Below, piece after piece: positions 32,008-42,029 of a stretch of DNA of 64,000 bases. Origin of the DNA: an uncultured Gilliamella sp. (GTDB taxonomy: Bacteria; Pseudomonadota; Gammaproteobacteria; Enterobacterales; Orbaceae). The stretch lies in NCBI GenBank assembly GCA_946482005.1, contig CAMLPV010000012.1:1-64000 (forward strand), in the 5' to 3' direction. The notes beneath the pieces are model-generated. The model did no database searches. It worked only from the letters and a program-made list of their open reading frames with translations, and was not told where the DNA came from. Each line of letters opens with the position of its first letter. The stretch's first letter is position 1. Made by a program: the position numbers and the translations under genes.

Positions 32008-32085
32008 ATGAAATTTTCACTTAAAAACGTCCTTATCAACATTATTGTCAGCGTGGTCATTATTCCAACGCGGGGGCGTTTTTGA
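32008..32085 (+). CDS. ilvL: ilvGMEDA leader peptide
   Basis: A 25-codon frame, MKFSLKNVLINIIVSVVII followed by PTRGRF and TGA. Eleven of its 25 residues are Leu, Val or Ile, with a run of Val/Ile codons near the end. It lies directly before a terminator and 99 bases before ilvG, which is the design of an amino-acid attenuator: ribosome stalling at these codons when branched-chain charged tRNA is short decides which RNA hairpin forms. Bases 32022-32031 can pair with 32074-32083, and the GCGGGG near 32070 can pair with the CCCCGC of the terminator as antiterminator. Confidence 0.88.
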   Translation: MKFSLKNVLINIIVSVVIIPTRGRF

Positions 32086-32111
32086 ATAAAAATATGTTTA
32101 TACATAAAATC

Positions 32112-32144
32112 AAAAAACCCCGCTCCAAACAGCGGGGTTTTTTT
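32112..32144 (+). terminator. ilv attenuator terminator
   Basis: Stem AAAAAACCCCGCT / AGCGGGGTTTTTT with a 6-base loop and a T-run, between ilvL and ilvG. It is the transcription-stop arm of the attenuator; see ilvL for the competing pairings. Confidence 0.92.
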
Positions 32145-32183
32145 ATGAACAACGATTGGGCAAAAAGAACAAGTGAGGAATAA

Positions 32184-33860
32184 ATGTTAGGAACACAGTG
32201 GATAGTAAAAACCTTAAAAGAAAAAGGCGTTACCACCGTTTTTGGATATCCGGGTGGACAAATTATGCCTCTTTACGATGCTTTGTATGATGGAGGTATT
32301 GAACATGTATTATGTCGTCATGAACAAGGTGCAGCCATGGCAGCAATTGGTTATGCTCGTTCAACTGGCAAAACGGGGGTTTGTATTGCGACATCAGGCC
32401 CTGGTGCGACTAATATCATTACTGGACTTGCTGATGCATTAATTGATTCTGTACCTATTGTTGCCATTACGGGACAAGTTCCAACTAATCTAATTGGTAC
32501 GGATGCTTTTCAAGAAGTAGATGTTCTAGGATTATCCTTAGCTTGCACCAAACATAGTTATTTGATAAATGATGCTAAACAATTGCCCAATACATTAGAA
32601 GAGGCATTTAATTTAGCCAACTCAGGCAGGCCAGGACCAATTTTAATTGATGTTCCGAAAGATATACAGCTTGCCAATTTAGATTATCAACAATATTTAG
32701 CACCATCTTTAATAAAAAACACTCTTGATAAAACACAATTATATACCATCCCACCTGAAACAATAAAACTCGCAAAACAAATGATCGCTCAAGCCCGAAA
32801 ACCGATGCTTTATATTGGTGGTGGTGTTGGACTTTCTGGCGCTATATCAGAATTGAAAGATTTTATGACATTGACTCAAATCCCAACTGTTTCAACATTA
32901 AAAGGATTGGGAGTTGCTGATATTAATAATCCTTATTATTTAGGTTTAATTGGTATGCATGGCGCTAAAGCAGCCAATTTAGCCGTACAAGAGTGCGATT
33001 TACTTATCGCCTTAGGTGTACGGTTTGATGACAGAGTTACAGGTAATCTTAATGAATTTGCCCGTCATGCAAAAGTGATCCATGTTGATATTGATCAAGC
33101 CGAAATCAACAAATTACGCCAAACACACTTAGGATTACAAGGTGATATTAAGCAGGTTTTACCATTGCTTAATCAAACTGTATCAATCGAAGCATGGCAT
33201 AAAAAAGTGGATGAATTAAAAGCACAGCATCCTACACGTTATGATCATCCTGGTGAAGCCATTTATGCACCAGCATTATTAAAAACTATTTCCGAACGTA
33301 AGTCAGCCAATACGATAATCACCACAGATGTTGGTCAACATCAAATGTGGACCGCTCAACATATGCGTTTTAATCATCCACAAAATTTTATTACCTCAAG
33401 TGGATTGGGCACTATGGGATTTGGTTTACCAGCAGCGATTGGCGCACAAATGGCTCGCCCTAATGATTGTGTAATATGTGTATCGGGTGATGGTTCATTT
33501 ATGATGAACGTCCAAGAACTAACCACTATAAAACGTAAAAAATTACCGATAAAAATAGTACTAATTGATAACCAACGTTTAGGCATGGTTCGTCAATGGC
33601 AAGAGCTCTTTTTTAACGAAAGATATAGTGAAACTAATTTATCAGATAATCCTGATTTTTTAATGTTAGCAAAAGCATTTGAGATTCCGGGTGAAATAAT
33701 CACAAAAAAATCTGAAATTAATTCTGCACTTGATAATATGTTTAATTCATCTGGTGCATATTTATTGCATGTGCGCATTGATGAATTAGAAAATGTATGG
33801 CCACTAGTACCACCAGGCGCAGCTAACGAAAACATGCTCGATAAAAGTTGCAAGGAGTAA
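32184..33860 (+). CDS. ilvG: Acetolactate synthase II large subunit
   Basis: Thiamine-diphosphate enzyme that condenses pyruvate with pyruvate or 2-oxobutyrate, first common step of valine and isoleucine synthesis. It has 558 residues, intact (unlike the frameshifted ilvG of E. coli K-12). It shows [20 protein letters not shown] near the N-terminus, the catalytic Glu in [15 protein letters not shown] (about residue 47), and the C-terminal thiamine motif [14 protein letters not shown]. First structural gene after the attenuator; ilvM follows immediately. Confidence 0.97.
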   Translation: MLGTQWIVKTLKEKGVTTVFGYPGGQIMPLYDALYDGGIEHVLCRHEQGAAMAAIGYARSTGKTGVCIATSGPGATNIITGLADALIDSVPIVAITGQVPTNLIGTDAFQEVDVLGLSLACTKHSYLINDAKQLPNTLEEAFNLANSGRPGPILIDVPKDIQLANLDYQQYLAPSLIKNTLDKTQLYTIPPETIKLAKQMIAQARKPMLYIGGGVGLSGAISELKDFMTLTQIPTVSTLKGLGVADINNPYYLGLIGMHGAKAANLAVQECDLLIALGVRFDDRVTGNLNEFARHAKVIHVDIDQAEINKLRQTHLGLQGDIKQVLPLLNQTVSIEAWHKKVDELKAQHPTRYDHPGEAIYAPALLKTISERKSANTIITTDVGQHQMWTAQHMRFNHPQNFITSSGLGTMGFGLPAAIGAQMARPNDCVICVSGDGSFMMNVQELTTIKRKKLPIKIVLIDNQRLGMVRQWQELFFNERYSETNLSDNPDFLMLAKAFEIPGEIITKKSEINSALDNMFNSSGAYLLHVRIDELENVWPLVPPGAANENMLDKSCKE

Positions 33861-33863
33861 GTG

Positions 33864-34094
33864 ATGAATCAACAAATACAACATCAATTGACCATAAAGG
33901 CTAACGACACGTTAGGTTCATTGGAACGTATTTTACGTGTTGTTCGTCATCGCGGTGGACATATTGAATCTATGCAAATGCAAACCATTGAAAATAATTT
34001 ACTGATTTTGACACTCAGATTGACTATTGAAAGAGATCTTTCAATGTTACAAAACCAAGTAGCTAAATTAGAAGATGTTATTTCAATAGAATAA
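33864..34094 (+). CDS. ilvM: Acetolactate synthase II regulatory subunit
   Basis: Small ACT-domain subunit needed for full activity of IlvG. It has 76 residues (E. coli 87), with LERILRVVRHRGGHIESMQM characteristic of IlvM. AGGAG lies 6 bases before ATG at 33864, so this ATG is preferred to the GTG at 33861. It starts 3 bases after the ilvG stop. Confidence 0.94.
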   Translation: MNQQIQHQLTIKANDTLGSLERILRVVRHRGGHIESMQMQTIENNLLILTLRLTIERDLSMLQNQVAKLEDVISIE

Positions 34095-34182
34095 AAAACT
34101 TTACAGATAATTTATCGGTAAAACAAAAAGTTAAATTAAAATATGTCAATATTTTAGATATTAAACAAACAAGAAAGTATTG

Positions 34183-34188
34183 TATAAT
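34183..34188 (+). promoter_or_regulatory. Possible internal promoter before ilvE
   Basis: A perfect TATAAT in the 170-base ilvM-ilvE gap, without a convincing -35. The gap is long for one operon, so ilvEDA may be partly independent of attenuation. Confidence 0.35.
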
Positions 34189-34264
34189 GTTTGATGTTTA
34201 ATTGATAAAGGCATAAAGCAAGATACATGCTAAACAAAAGTAAAATTTAAGAGGAAAACAAAAA

Positions 34265-35194
34265 ATGAGTACTACAGCAAAATCTGATTATATTTGGTTT
34301 AATGGCGAATTGGTTCCATGGGCAGATGCTAAAGTGCACGTAATGTCACATGCACTACATTATGGTACATCGGTGTTTGAAGGTGTACGTTGCTATAATA
34401 CACATAAAGGACCTGCTATATTTCGTCATAAAGAACATGCTCAAAGATTATTAAACTCAGCCAAAATTTATCGTTTTCCTGTTCCATATTCTCTTGAAGA
34501 AATTATGGAAGCAACACGCCAAACTATCAAAAAGAATAATTTAGAAAGTGCTTATATTCGTCCATTAGTATTTATCGGCGATGTTGGTATGGGTGTTATT
34601 CCTCCAGCAGGTTATAAAACGGATGTCATGATTGCAGCATTCCCATGGGGAGCTTACCTTGGTGAAGATGCCTTAGAACAAGGTATTGATGCAATGGTAT
34701 CTTCATGGCATCGTTTTGCACCAAATACTATTCCAGCAGCAGCAAAAGCCGGTGGTAACTACTTATCATCATTACTAATCGGATCAGAAGCTCGCGCTAA
34801 TGGCTTCCAAGAAGGGATTGCATTAGACGTAAATGGTCAGCTTTCTGAAGGTTCAGGTGAAAATCTATTTATTGTTAAAGATAGTATATTATTTACACCG
34901 TTATTATCTTCATCAGCACTACCGGGGATCACTCGTGATGCTATCATCACCCTTGCACGCGATTTAGGTATTGAAGTACGTGAACAAACACTATCCCGTG
35001 AATCACTCTATTTAGCTGACGAAGTCTTTATGACAGGTACTGCCGCTGAAATTACTCCTGTTCGTAGTGTTGATCGTATCGAAATCGGTATTGGTCGCTG
35101 TGGTCCAATTACTAAAAAGCTCCAGCAAACATTCTTTGGTCTATTTAATGGTCAAACTGAAGATAAATATGGCTGGTTAGATCTAGTTAAATAA
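34265..35194 (+). CDS. ilvE: Branched-chain amino-acid aminotransferase
   Basis: PLP enzyme (fold type IV) that transaminates the keto acids of valine, isoleucine and leucine with glutamate. It has 309 residues (E. coli 309). The start MSTTAKSDYIWFNGELVPW is clear, the GTSVFEGVRCY substrate loop lies near residue 35 and the PLP Lys is in AAAKAGGNYLSS (about 160). GAGGAA precedes the start. A possible terminator hairpin follows at 35211-35240. Confidence 0.97.
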   Translation: MSTTAKSDYIWFNGELVPWADAKVHVMSHALHYGTSVFEGVRCYNTHKGPAIFRHKEHAQRLLNSAKIYRFPVPYSLEEIMEATRQTIKKNNLESAYIRPLVFIGDVGMGVIPPAGYKTDVMIAAFPWGAYLGEDALEQGIDAMVSSWHRFAPNTIPAAAKAGGNYLSSLLIGSEARANGFQEGIALDVNGQLSEGSGENLFIVKDSILFTPLLSSSALPGITRDAIITLARDLGIEVREQTLSRESLYLADEVFMTGTAAEITPVRSVDRIEIGIGRCGPITKKLQQTFFGLFNGQTEDKYGWLDLVK

Positions 35195-35210
35195 CGGATA
35201 TCAGTTAGAG

Positions 35211-35240
35211 ATCCTCCAGTTAACACGGCGGATTTTTTTC
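35211..35240 (+). terminator. Possible attenuating hairpin between ilvE and ilvD
   Basis: Imperfect stem ATCCTCC / GGCGGAT (one mismatch) followed by a seven-T run, in the 132-base gap. It may reduce read-through into ilvDA. Confidence 0.5.
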
Positions 35241-35326
35241 AAGAATGTGATTCACTTTATAGCATCATGTAAAGCAAGATATCGTTTTAAATGGTAACTT
35301 GAATAATAAAAAGTTGGGAGCAAGAA

Positions 35327-37177
35327 ATGCCTAAATATCGTTCAGCAACATCCGTAGAAGGTCGGAATATGGCTGGAGCCCGTGCATTATGGCGTGCAAC
35401 GGGCGTTAAAAATGAAGATTTTGGAAAACCTATAATTGCAGTCGTAAACTCATTTACGCAATTTGTACCGGGACATGTACACCTTAAAGATATTGGGCAG
35501 CTTGTCGCCAAACAAATTGAGGCATCGGGTGGTATCGCTAAAGAATTCAATACTATTGCAGTAGATGATGGTATCGCCATGGGGCATGGTGGTATGCTTT
35601 ACTCACTTCCATCACGAGAATTGATTGCTGATTCTGTTGAATATATGGTAAATGCACATTGCGCTGATGCCATGATCTGCATCTCAAATTGCGATAAAAT
35701 AACCCCAGGTATGTTAATGGCGTCACTTCGCCTCAATATTCCAACTGTATTTGTATCGGGCGGTCCAATGGAAGCAGGTAAAACAAAATTATCTGATCAA
35801 ATTATCAAACTCGATCTTGTTGATGCTATGATCCAAAGTGCTAACCCAAATGTTAGTGATGCCGACAGTGAAGCCATTGAGCAATCTGCCTGCCCAACGT
35901 GTGGATCTTGCTCAGGTATGTTTACCGCGAACTCCATGAACTGTTTAACAGAGGCCTTAGGTTTATCACTACCAGGGAATGGATCACTTGTTGCCACGCA
36001 CAAACAGCGAGAACAATTATTTCTTAAAGCAGCTAAACGTATTGTAGAAATTACTAAACGTTATTATGAACAAGATGATGCGTCTTATCTACCGCGATCT
36101 ATTGCAACCAAAGCCGCTTATGAAAATGCTATGTCATTAGATATTGCCATGGGTGGATCAACTAATACAGTATTGCATTTACTAGCCACTGCTCAAGAAG
36201 GTGAAATTGACTTCACCATGTCAGATATTGATAGACTCTCACGCAAAGTACCACATTTATGTAAAGTAGCTCCAAGTACTGCTAAATATCATATGGAAGA
36301 TGTCCATCGGGCTGGTGGCGTGGTATCAATTATGTCTGAACTAGATAAGACTGGATTGCTTAGACGCGATGTTCACAATGTGCTTGGACTGACTCTGCAA
36401 GAAACGTTTGCACAATATGATATTACCCAAACTAATGATGAAGCTGTGAAAAAAATGTATCGTAGCGGACCAGCAGGGATCCGTACAACTAAAGCTTTTT
36501 CACAGGATTGTTATTGGGATACGCTTGATGACGATCGTGAAAATGGTTGTATTCGTGACAAAGCACACGCTTATAGTCAAGATGGTGGGTTAGCTACGCT
36601 TTATGGTAATGTTGCTCAAGATGGTGCAATTGTCAAAACCGCCAGTGTTGCTGCTGAAAACTTAGTTTTTCGAGGACCAGCCAAAGTATTTGAAAGTCAA
36701 GAAGATGCTGTCGATGCAATCTTAGGTGGTAAAGTGATTGCTGGTGATGTTGTAGTGATTATCTATGAAGGTCCTAAAGGTGGACCGGGTATGCAAGAAA
36801 TGCTTTATCCAACCAGCTATTTAAAATCAATGGGTCTCGGCAAAGCTTGTGCACTTATTACAGATGGTCGATTTTCAGGTGGATCATCTGGTTTATCGAT
36901 CGGACATATTTCACCGGAAGCGGCTAATGGTGGTTTGATAGGATTAGTACGTGATGGCGATATTATTGATATTGATATTCCTAACCGTAAATTAGTTTTA
37001 GATGTACCTGATGATGAACTTGAAAGACGACGTGTAGCAGAAATTGCTCGTGGTGATAAAGCTTATACACCACATAATCGCAACCGCTATGTGTCATACG
37101 CACTGAAAGCTTACGCGAGTTTAGCAACTAGCGCAGATAAAGGTGCTGTTCGTGATAAAAGCAAACTAGGTGGCTAA
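35327..37177 (+). CDS. ilvD: Dihydroxy-acid dehydratase
   Basis: Iron-sulfur dehydratase giving the 2-keto acids of valine and isoleucine. It has 616 residues (E. coli 616). Cluster/metal motifs are [10 protein letters not shown] (about 120) and [18 protein letters not shown] (about 190). A Mg-binding GHGGM near 85 and the C-terminal [20 protein letters not shown] are intact. It ends 2 bases before ilvA. Confidence 0.97.
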   Translation: MPKYRSATSVEGRNMAGARALWRATGVKNEDFGKPIIAVVNSFTQFVPGHVHLKDIGQLVAKQIEASGGIAKEFNTIAVDDGIAMGHGGMLYSLPSRELIADSVEYMVNAHCADAMICISNCDKITPGMLMASLRLNIPTVFVSGGPMEAGKTKLSDQIIKLDLVDAMIQSANPNVSDADSEAIEQSACPTCGSCSGMFTANSMNCLTEALGLSLPGNGSLVATHKQREQLFLKAAKRIVEITKRYYEQDDASYLPRSIATKAAYENAMSLDIAMGGSTNTVLHLLATAQEGEIDFTMSDIDRLSRKVPHLCKVAPSTAKYHMEDVHRAGGVVSIMSELDKTGLLRRDVHNVLGLTLQETFAQYDITQTNDEAVKKMYRSGPAGIRTTKAFSQDCYWDTLDDDRENGCIRDKAHAYSQDGGLATLYGNVAQDGAIVKTASVAAENLVFRGPAKVFESQEDAVDAILGGKVIAGDVVVIIYEGPKGGPGMQEMLYPTSYLKSMGLGKACALITDGRFSGGSSGLSIGHISPEAANGGLIGLVRDGDIIDIDIPNRKLVLDVPDDELERRRVAEIARGDKAYTPHNRNRYVSYALKAYASLATSADKGAVRDKSKLGG

Positions 37178-37179
37178 CT

Positions 37180-38721
37180 GTGAAACAAGAAGATAATAAA
37201 CTTACTGGCGCTGATTATTTAAAAGCAACACTTTGCAGCGCTGTTTACGATGTGGCAGATGTCACACCACTTGAAAAGATGGAAAAAATCTCATCAAGAA
37301 TAGGAAACCAAATCTTTGTTAAACGTGAAGATCGGCAATTAGTCCATAGTTTTAAAATCCGTGGAGCTCAAGCAATGATTGCCAGTCTTAACGAAGATGA
37401 ACGTAAATGCGGCGTGATTGCCGCATCGGCTGGAAATCATGCACAAGGCGTTGCTTTTTCGGCAACAAAGTTAGGCATAAATTCGCTTATTGTCATGCCG
37501 TTAACTACAGCAGATATCAAAGTTGAGGCAGTCAAAGAATTTGGTGGTGAAGTACTTTTATATGGAGCTAATTTCGATGAAGCCAAAGCAAAAGCAATGG
37601 AATTAGCCAAAGAACAAAATCGAATTTTTATTCCTCCGTTTGATCACCCATTGGTCATCGCTGGTCAAGGCAGTATTGCCATGGAATTACTTCAACAAAA
37701 TGCCAAACTCGACCGTATTTTTGTGCCTGTCGGGGGGGGAGGACTTGCTGCAGGTATTGCAGTATTAATTAAACAAATTATGCCGACAATCAAAGTTATT
37801 GCGGTCGAACCTTCTGATGCAGCCTGCTTGAAAGCTGCACTTGATGCAGGTAAACCCGTTGATTTAAGTCGAGTTGGGCTATTTGCTGAAGGTGTTGCCG
37901 TTAAACGTATTGGAGATGAGACATTTAGACTCTGCCAACAATACATTGATGATATTGTTACCGTTGATAGCGATGAAATTTGTGCTGCAGTAAAAGATTT
38001 ATTTGATGACGTCCGCGCCATTGCTGAACCATCAGGTGCGGTTGCACTGGCAGGATTAAAAAAATATGTTAATCAACATAATATTCGTGGTGAAAATCTA
38101 GCACATATTTTGTCTGGTGCAAATTTAAACTTCCACAATCTGCGTTACATTTCAGAACGTTGTGAACTTGGTGAAAAACGCGAAGTGTTATTGTCGGTGA
38201 CTATTCCTGAAAAGAAAGGTAGTTTTTTAAATTTCTGTAAATTATTAGGCGGACGCTCAGTAACGGAATTTAACTATCGTTATCATGACGATAAATCAGC
38301 CTGCATTTTTGTCAGTGTAAGAATATCGAAAAGTAATGAAAAAGAAGACATACTACAAGAATTAGCGGCTGCGGGATATCCTGTTGTAGATTTATCTGAA
38401 GACGAAATGGCAAAACTTCATGTTCGCTATATGATTGGTGGTAAACCGTGTAAACCGATTCAAGAACAAGTTTATAGCTTTGAATTTCCTGAATCACAAG
38501 GTGCATTACTTAAGTTTCTACAAACATTAGGAACAAATTGGAATATTTCCATGTTCCATTACCGTAGCCATGGCACAGATTACGGAAGAGTACTTTGTGC
38601 TTTTGAAATTGATGAAACAGATAGCAATAAATTTGCTCAACATTTAACTGAGCTTGGTTATGGTTTCCATAATGAAACACAAAATTCATCAATTAAACTT
38701 TTCCTTACCAACTCGCTTTAA
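37180..38721 (+). CDS. ilvA: Threonine deaminase, biosynthetic
   Basis: PLP enzyme (fold type II) that converts threonine to 2-oxobutyrate, the entry step to isoleucine. It has 513 residues (E. coli 514). The PLP Lys is in VHSFKIRGA (about 60), the phosphate-binding loop is VPVGGGGLAAG (about 183-193), and two C-terminal ACT-like domains (about 330-510) mediate feedback by isoleucine. It starts with GTG at 37180, after AGGTGG and only 2 bases after ilvD; the first internal ATG would cut the N-terminus. Confidence 0.96.
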   Translation: MKQEDNKLTGADYLKATLCSAVYDVADVTPLEKMEKISSRIGNQIFVKREDRQLVHSFKIRGAQAMIASLNEDERKCGVIAASAGNHAQGVAFSATKLGINSLIVMPLTTADIKVEAVKEFGGEVLLYGANFDEAKAKAMELAKEQNRIFIPPFDHPLVIAGQGSIAMELLQQNAKLDRIFVPVGGGGLAAGIAVLIKQIMPTIKVIAVEPSDAACLKAALDAGKPVDLSRVGLFAEGVAVKRIGDETFRLCQQYIDDIVTVDSDEICAAVKDLFDDVRAIAEPSGAVALAGLKKYVNQHNIRGENLAHILSGANLNFHNLRYISERCELGEKREVLLSVTIPEKKGSFLNFCKLLGGRSVTEFNYRYHDDKSACIFVSVRISKSNEKEDILQELAAAGYPVVDLSEDEMAKLHVRYMIGGKPCKPIQEQVYSFEFPESQGALLKFLQTLGTNWNISMFHYRSHGTDYGRVLCAFEIDETDSNKFAQHLTELGYGFHNETQNSSIKLFLTNSL

Positions 38722-38730
38722 AATAATGAT

Positions 38731-38756
38731 GACCACCCTTTTTACACTGGGTGGTC
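38731..38756 (+). terminator. Terminator after ilvA
   Basis: A perfect 8-bp stem GACCACCC / GGGTGGTC, loop 10 bases containing a T-run, 9 bases after the stop. Confidence 0.7.
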
Positions 38757-38860
38757 TAATGAGTATCAATTTTTTAGTTCTGTTATATACGTTTCGCTTA
38801 AATGTAAAAGATGTTACTATTTATGCTATCTAACCTATTAATAATATAACAAAAAAATAG

Positions 38861-38896
38861 ACTAAAACGTTATGTTAACCTCAAAATTTTTCACAA
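38861..38896 (+). repeat. Copy C of the dispersed 36-bp element
   Basis: Heptamers CTAAAAC and CTCAAAA at the 18-bp phase, then TTTTTCACAA. It ends 42 bases before the ygjR start. It matches copy B at 27 of 36 bases. Confidence 0.65.
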
Positions 38897-38938
38897 AAAA
38901 GTGATTAACATAGCAAATAAATTTATAAAGGCATACAT

Positions 38939-39919
38939 ATGATTAGACTAGCAACAATAGGTAGCAACTGGATCACAGAAAAATTCATTGATGCCGCTTT
39001 ACAAACTCAACAGTATCAACTTGCAGCTATTTATTCACGGGATATAGATAAAGCTCGCCAGTTTGCACAAAAATATAATATTAGTGTTATTTATGATGAT
39101 TTAATACAATTAGCTAACGATACTAATATTGACGTAATCTATATTGCTAGCCCAAACTCACTACACTTTGCACAAGCAAAGTTAATGTTAGAAAACAATA
39201 AGGATGTCATTTGTGAGAAACCTTTAACTTCAAATTTAGTACAAACTCAAAGATTATTAGATATTGCGAAACAAAATCAACAAATCATTTTCGAAGCGCT
39301 AAAGACCTTTTACTTACCTAATTTTGAATTAATCCGAAACTATCTACCTAAATTAGGAAAAATACACAAAGCTTTATTAAATTATTGTCAATATTCATCA
39401 CGGTACCCTAGTTATTTAGATGGTGAAAATCCTAACACGTTTAATCCTCAATTCTCGAACGGCTCAATCATGGATATTGGTGTTTACCCCCTTAATTTTG
39501 CAATAGGCTTATGGGAAAGACCTAGTTCAATATATGCCAGTGGCACACAACTTGATTCCGGAGTTGATGCTCATGGTACGGTTTTATTAAATTATGATGA
39601 CTTTGATATTATTATTTGGCACTCTAAAGTCACTAATTCATCTATCCATAGCGAAATACAAGGCGAAGATGGCACTTTAATCATTAAGCACTTATCTGTT
39701 TGTGAACAAGTATTTTATCAACCAAGGCAAGGAGAATTACAAGAAATAACCCTTACGCAAAATAGTAACGAAATGTATTATGAAGCGTTAGAGTTTGCTA
39801 ATCTCTATCAACAAAGACAAATAAATCATAAAGGGCTAAAACATTCTTTGATTTCAGCACAATTATTGACTGAAATAAGAAAGCAAATCCATGTAAAATT
39901 TCCAGCTGATAATGAATAA
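38939..39919 (+). CDS. ygjR: Gfo/Idh/MocA oxidoreductase, YgjR-like
   Basis: A 326-residue NAD(P)-dependent oxidoreductase of the Gfo/Idh/MocA family, closest in pattern to E. coli YgjR (for example IASPNSLHFAQAK, CEKPLTSNLV and YCQYSSRYPSYLDGENPNTF near residues 150-165). The N-terminal Rossmann fold begins MIRLATIGSNWITEKF and the catalytic Lys is in the CEKPL motif. Substrate unknown. It is monocistronic; the 36-bp element lies directly upstream. Confidence 0.88.
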   Translation: MIRLATIGSNWITEKFIDAALQTQQYQLAAIYSRDIDKARQFAQKYNISVIYDDLIQLANDTNIDVIYIASPNSLHFAQAKLMLENNKDVICEKPLTSNLVQTQRLLDIAKQNQQIIFEALKTFYLPNFELIRNYLPKLGKIHKALLNYCQYSSRYPSYLDGENPNTFNPQFSNGSIMDIGVYPLNFAIGLWERPSSIYASGTQLDSGVDAHGTVLLNYDDFDIIIWHSKVTNSSIHSEIQGEDGTLIIKHLSVCEQVFYQPRQGELQEITLTQNSNEMYYEALEFANLYQQRQINHKGLKHSLISAQLLTEIRKQIHVKFPADNE

Positions 39920-40435
39920 AATTTAAAGACAGGTTATAACATTAAGTAGGTTTGGTTTACCGTTCATGCTTTGCTTCTATCTGGTTGTTTGAATGTAATT
40001 GATATTTACAATTATGCTGACTGAACACACTGAATATAAACGAATATTCTTGGACTGTTTAAATTTTTTTAGCAAAAATTATCTATTTTAAATTATCATT
40101 TAATTAGTTTTCTTAATATTTATGATTAAACAGATAGCTAGGAAATTTTAATGAAATGGTGAATATGGCTTATATTGCAACATTGATTTTTATAAGAAAA
40201 TATAAACCGTTGTAAGAAAATAATCTAATATATTAATCGAATGTCCATCAATTCCTTGTTTTTGCCGAATGTTACAAATCGTAATAATTCAATATTATTT
40301 AGAATATGTTCAGTTATATTTTCAAATACCTATTTTAATATCATTAAAAATGATTATTTGTGGCATATTTTAAAAAATAGTGCCACAAATGAATAGTATT
40401 AAGCCCATACTCTAATTGAGTAATGGTAAAAAATA
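39920..40435. other. Intergenic gap ygjR / LDH-family gene
   Basis: 516 bases of AT-rich DNA between convergent genes. It contains the long hairpin at 40356-40390 and a weak one at 40403-40429. No gene or pseudogene is recognisable. Confidence 0.6.
40356..40390 (-). terminator. Long hairpin after the LDH-family gene
   Basis: A 10-bp perfect outer stem ATTTGTGGCA / TGCCACAAAT continues into TATTTT / AAAATA with one bulged G, giving about 16 pairs. On the minus strand it is followed by an A/T-rich tail with a T5 run. Placement 46 bases after the stop suggests a terminator. Confidence 0.75.
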
Positions 40436-41362
40436 TTAGTTTAAATTAATATGCTCAATATAACCTTTAACAATTTCAACACTGTTTGCAAATAACTGTT
40501 TTTCCTTTTCAATAAAATCAAGTTCAATAATTTTCTTGATACCATGTTGGTCAAGTATGGCTGGCACACCAATAGCAACATTTTTGTAGCCATATTCACC
40601 ATCCAAAATACAACTAAGTGCTAACGCTCTGTGACTATTGGTAAATATATGTTGGCAAATTTCGGTGATAGTGCTAGCAATCCCATATTCAGTGCAATGT
40701 TTTCGTTCCATGATTTCAAAACCCATTTTTCGTGCTTGAGTACCGATTTGAGTAAAATCAATTTTATTTTTTTCTAATTGATTTAAATTGATACCATAAA
40801 TCGAGGAATGTGACCAAACAGGGAATTGAGAGTCACCATGTTCACCAACAATAAAAGCATCAATACTTTGTGGACCAATATCCATTTTTTCACCCAATAA
40901 TCGACGTAATCTCACTGTGTCAAGCCATACGCCTGTACCAATCACACGGTGACGAGGTAATCCAGATAATTTCCAAACTTGATAAGTGATGGCATCACAA
41001 GGATTTGTCGCGACTAAAAAAATACCTTTAAATCCATTCTTCATCATATTAGGTACAATACTGGCGATAATTTTGGATGTTCCGTCTAACTCTTCTTTTC
41101 GGCTTTTTTGGGCTAGTCCTGATGTAACGGTGATAATAACAATATCAATATCTGCACAATCAGTTGATTCGCGCAAGCTAACTTTAATCATATTTTGTCG
41201 ATAGGCTGCTGCATCTAATAAATCTTGCGCATGTCCATATGCTAATTCTTTATTAAGATCAACGAGTGCGATTTCTTCACAAATGCCTCGATTAACAAAT
41301 GTATAAGCAGTTGTTGAACCAACATTACCAACGCCGATAATCATCACTTTTCGTAATTTCAT
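40436..41362 (-). CDS. L-lactate/2-hydroxyacid dehydrogenase (LDH/MDH family)
   Basis: NAD-dependent dehydrogenase of the LDH/MDH superfamily, 308 residues. NAD motif IGVGNVGSTTAY is at 9-20, catalytic His175 is in VGEHGDSQFP and the Asp148/Arg151 pair is in WLDTVRLRR. The mobile loop (84-91, AQKSRKEE) has Glu where typical lactate dehydrogenases have the catalytic loop Arg, so lactate is not certain; other 2-hydroxy acids are possible. The start at 41362 follows GGGGG by 4 bases; the longer in-frame start at 41404 is not needed. Monocistronic. Confidence 0.8.
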   Translation of the reverse strand: MKLRKVMIIGVGNVGSTTAYTFVNRGICEEIALVDLNKELAYGHAQDLLDAAAYRQNMIKVSLRESTDCADIDIVIITVTSGLAQKSRKEELDGTSKIIASIVPNMMKNGFKGIFLVATNPCDAITYQVWKLSGLPRHRVIGTGVWLDTVRLRRLLGEKMDIGPQSIDAFIVGEHGDSQFPVWSHSSIYGINLNQLEKNKIDFTQIGTQARKMGFEIMERKHCTEYGIASTITEICQHIFTNSHRALALSCILDGEYGYKNVAIGVPAILDQHGIKKIIELDFIEKEKQLFANSVEIVKGYIEHINLN

Positions 41363-41683
41363 GCTGCCCCCAATTAATTTCGGTGTATTCAAACATAAAG
41401 TCAATTAACTTTGGTTAATATTTATTCATCGTATACCTACTGAATGACAATTTCCAGCTATTAATGATTTATGATTTTTATAAAACCAATGTATAAAACG
41501 ATTAAACGGTAAATTTTTTTCTAGCGGGATATATAGCGTAAGTTAATTGATTAAAAAAATTTTCAGAGAAATCTTAATTATGCTGATTTAAGGAATTAAG
41601 TGAATTTAACCTAAAATATCATGATTACCAATTTAATATTAATAAGCGTTTATCACGTTTTTTTATTTGTTAAAATTGGAATT

Positions 41684-41720
41684 TTAATGGTTTACCGTCA
41701 TCATTTACGGTAAACATTAA
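41684..41720. repeat. Imperfect hairpin beyond the T6SS operon end
   Basis: TTAATG-(G)-TTTACCGT pairs with ACGGTAAACATTAA with one bulged base and an 8-base loop. It lies 310-345 bases past tssE. No T-run on either strand. Confidence 0.5.
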
Positions 41721-41760
41721 TACTAGTAATTTTAATATATTCTTTTTAGATAATAATACT

Positions 41761-41789
41761 TTAAAAAGGTTGGGATTATATCTATTTGT
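41761..41789 (+). repeat. Left copy of a repeat flanking the T6SS locus
   Basis: Starts TTAAAAAGGTTGGGATTATA; nearly the same sequence is at 62364-62391 beyond tssB, in the same orientation, with one 1-base gap and mostly transition differences. Both are also partly self-complementary with their flanks. They could be island boundaries or unrelated AT-rich hairpins. Confidence 0.35.
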
Positions 41790-41858
41790 GAAAAAAGGAT
41801 ATTCTTAAATACAATATTATTAATTAATTGTTCTAGAATATTCACGTTTTTTATTAAT

Positions 41859-41888
41859 AAATATAGGAATATTAATATTCCTATATTT
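41859..41888. repeat. 30-bp perfect palindrome
   Basis: AAATATAGGAATATT followed directly by AATATTCCTATATTT: 15-bp arms with no spacer and no mismatch. It lies 142 bases past tssE. Possible transcript end, cruciform site or regulator site. Confidence 0.8.
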
Positions 41889-42029
41889 CAAAACAGCTAT
41901 GTAATCTTTCAGCCTTCAGTTAGATGACTGATAAAATTATTGGCCTTATTAATCATATTCTTTCTTTTTTATTTCACTGCTTTTATCGTTATTAAGTATG
42001 ATTTTTTTATTTCTTCAAGCAATTTACAA

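Larger units (their letters stand above)
41363..42029. other. AT-rich gap between the LDH-family gene and tssE
   Basis: About 667 bases with no gene. It holds the 30-bp palindrome (41859-41888), an imperfect hairpin (41684-41720) and one copy of a sequence resembling 62364-62391 on the far side of the T6SS locus. The promoter of the LDH-family gene should also be here but was not resolved. Confidence 0.55.

Noticed and set aside
32184-33860. Possible frameshift in ilvG as in E. coli K-12
   Set aside because: The frame is open over 558 codons with all thiamine-diphosphate motifs in place.
40171-40215. Short 16-codon frame in the ygjR/LDH gap
   Set aside because: No ribosome binding site or context; too short to support.
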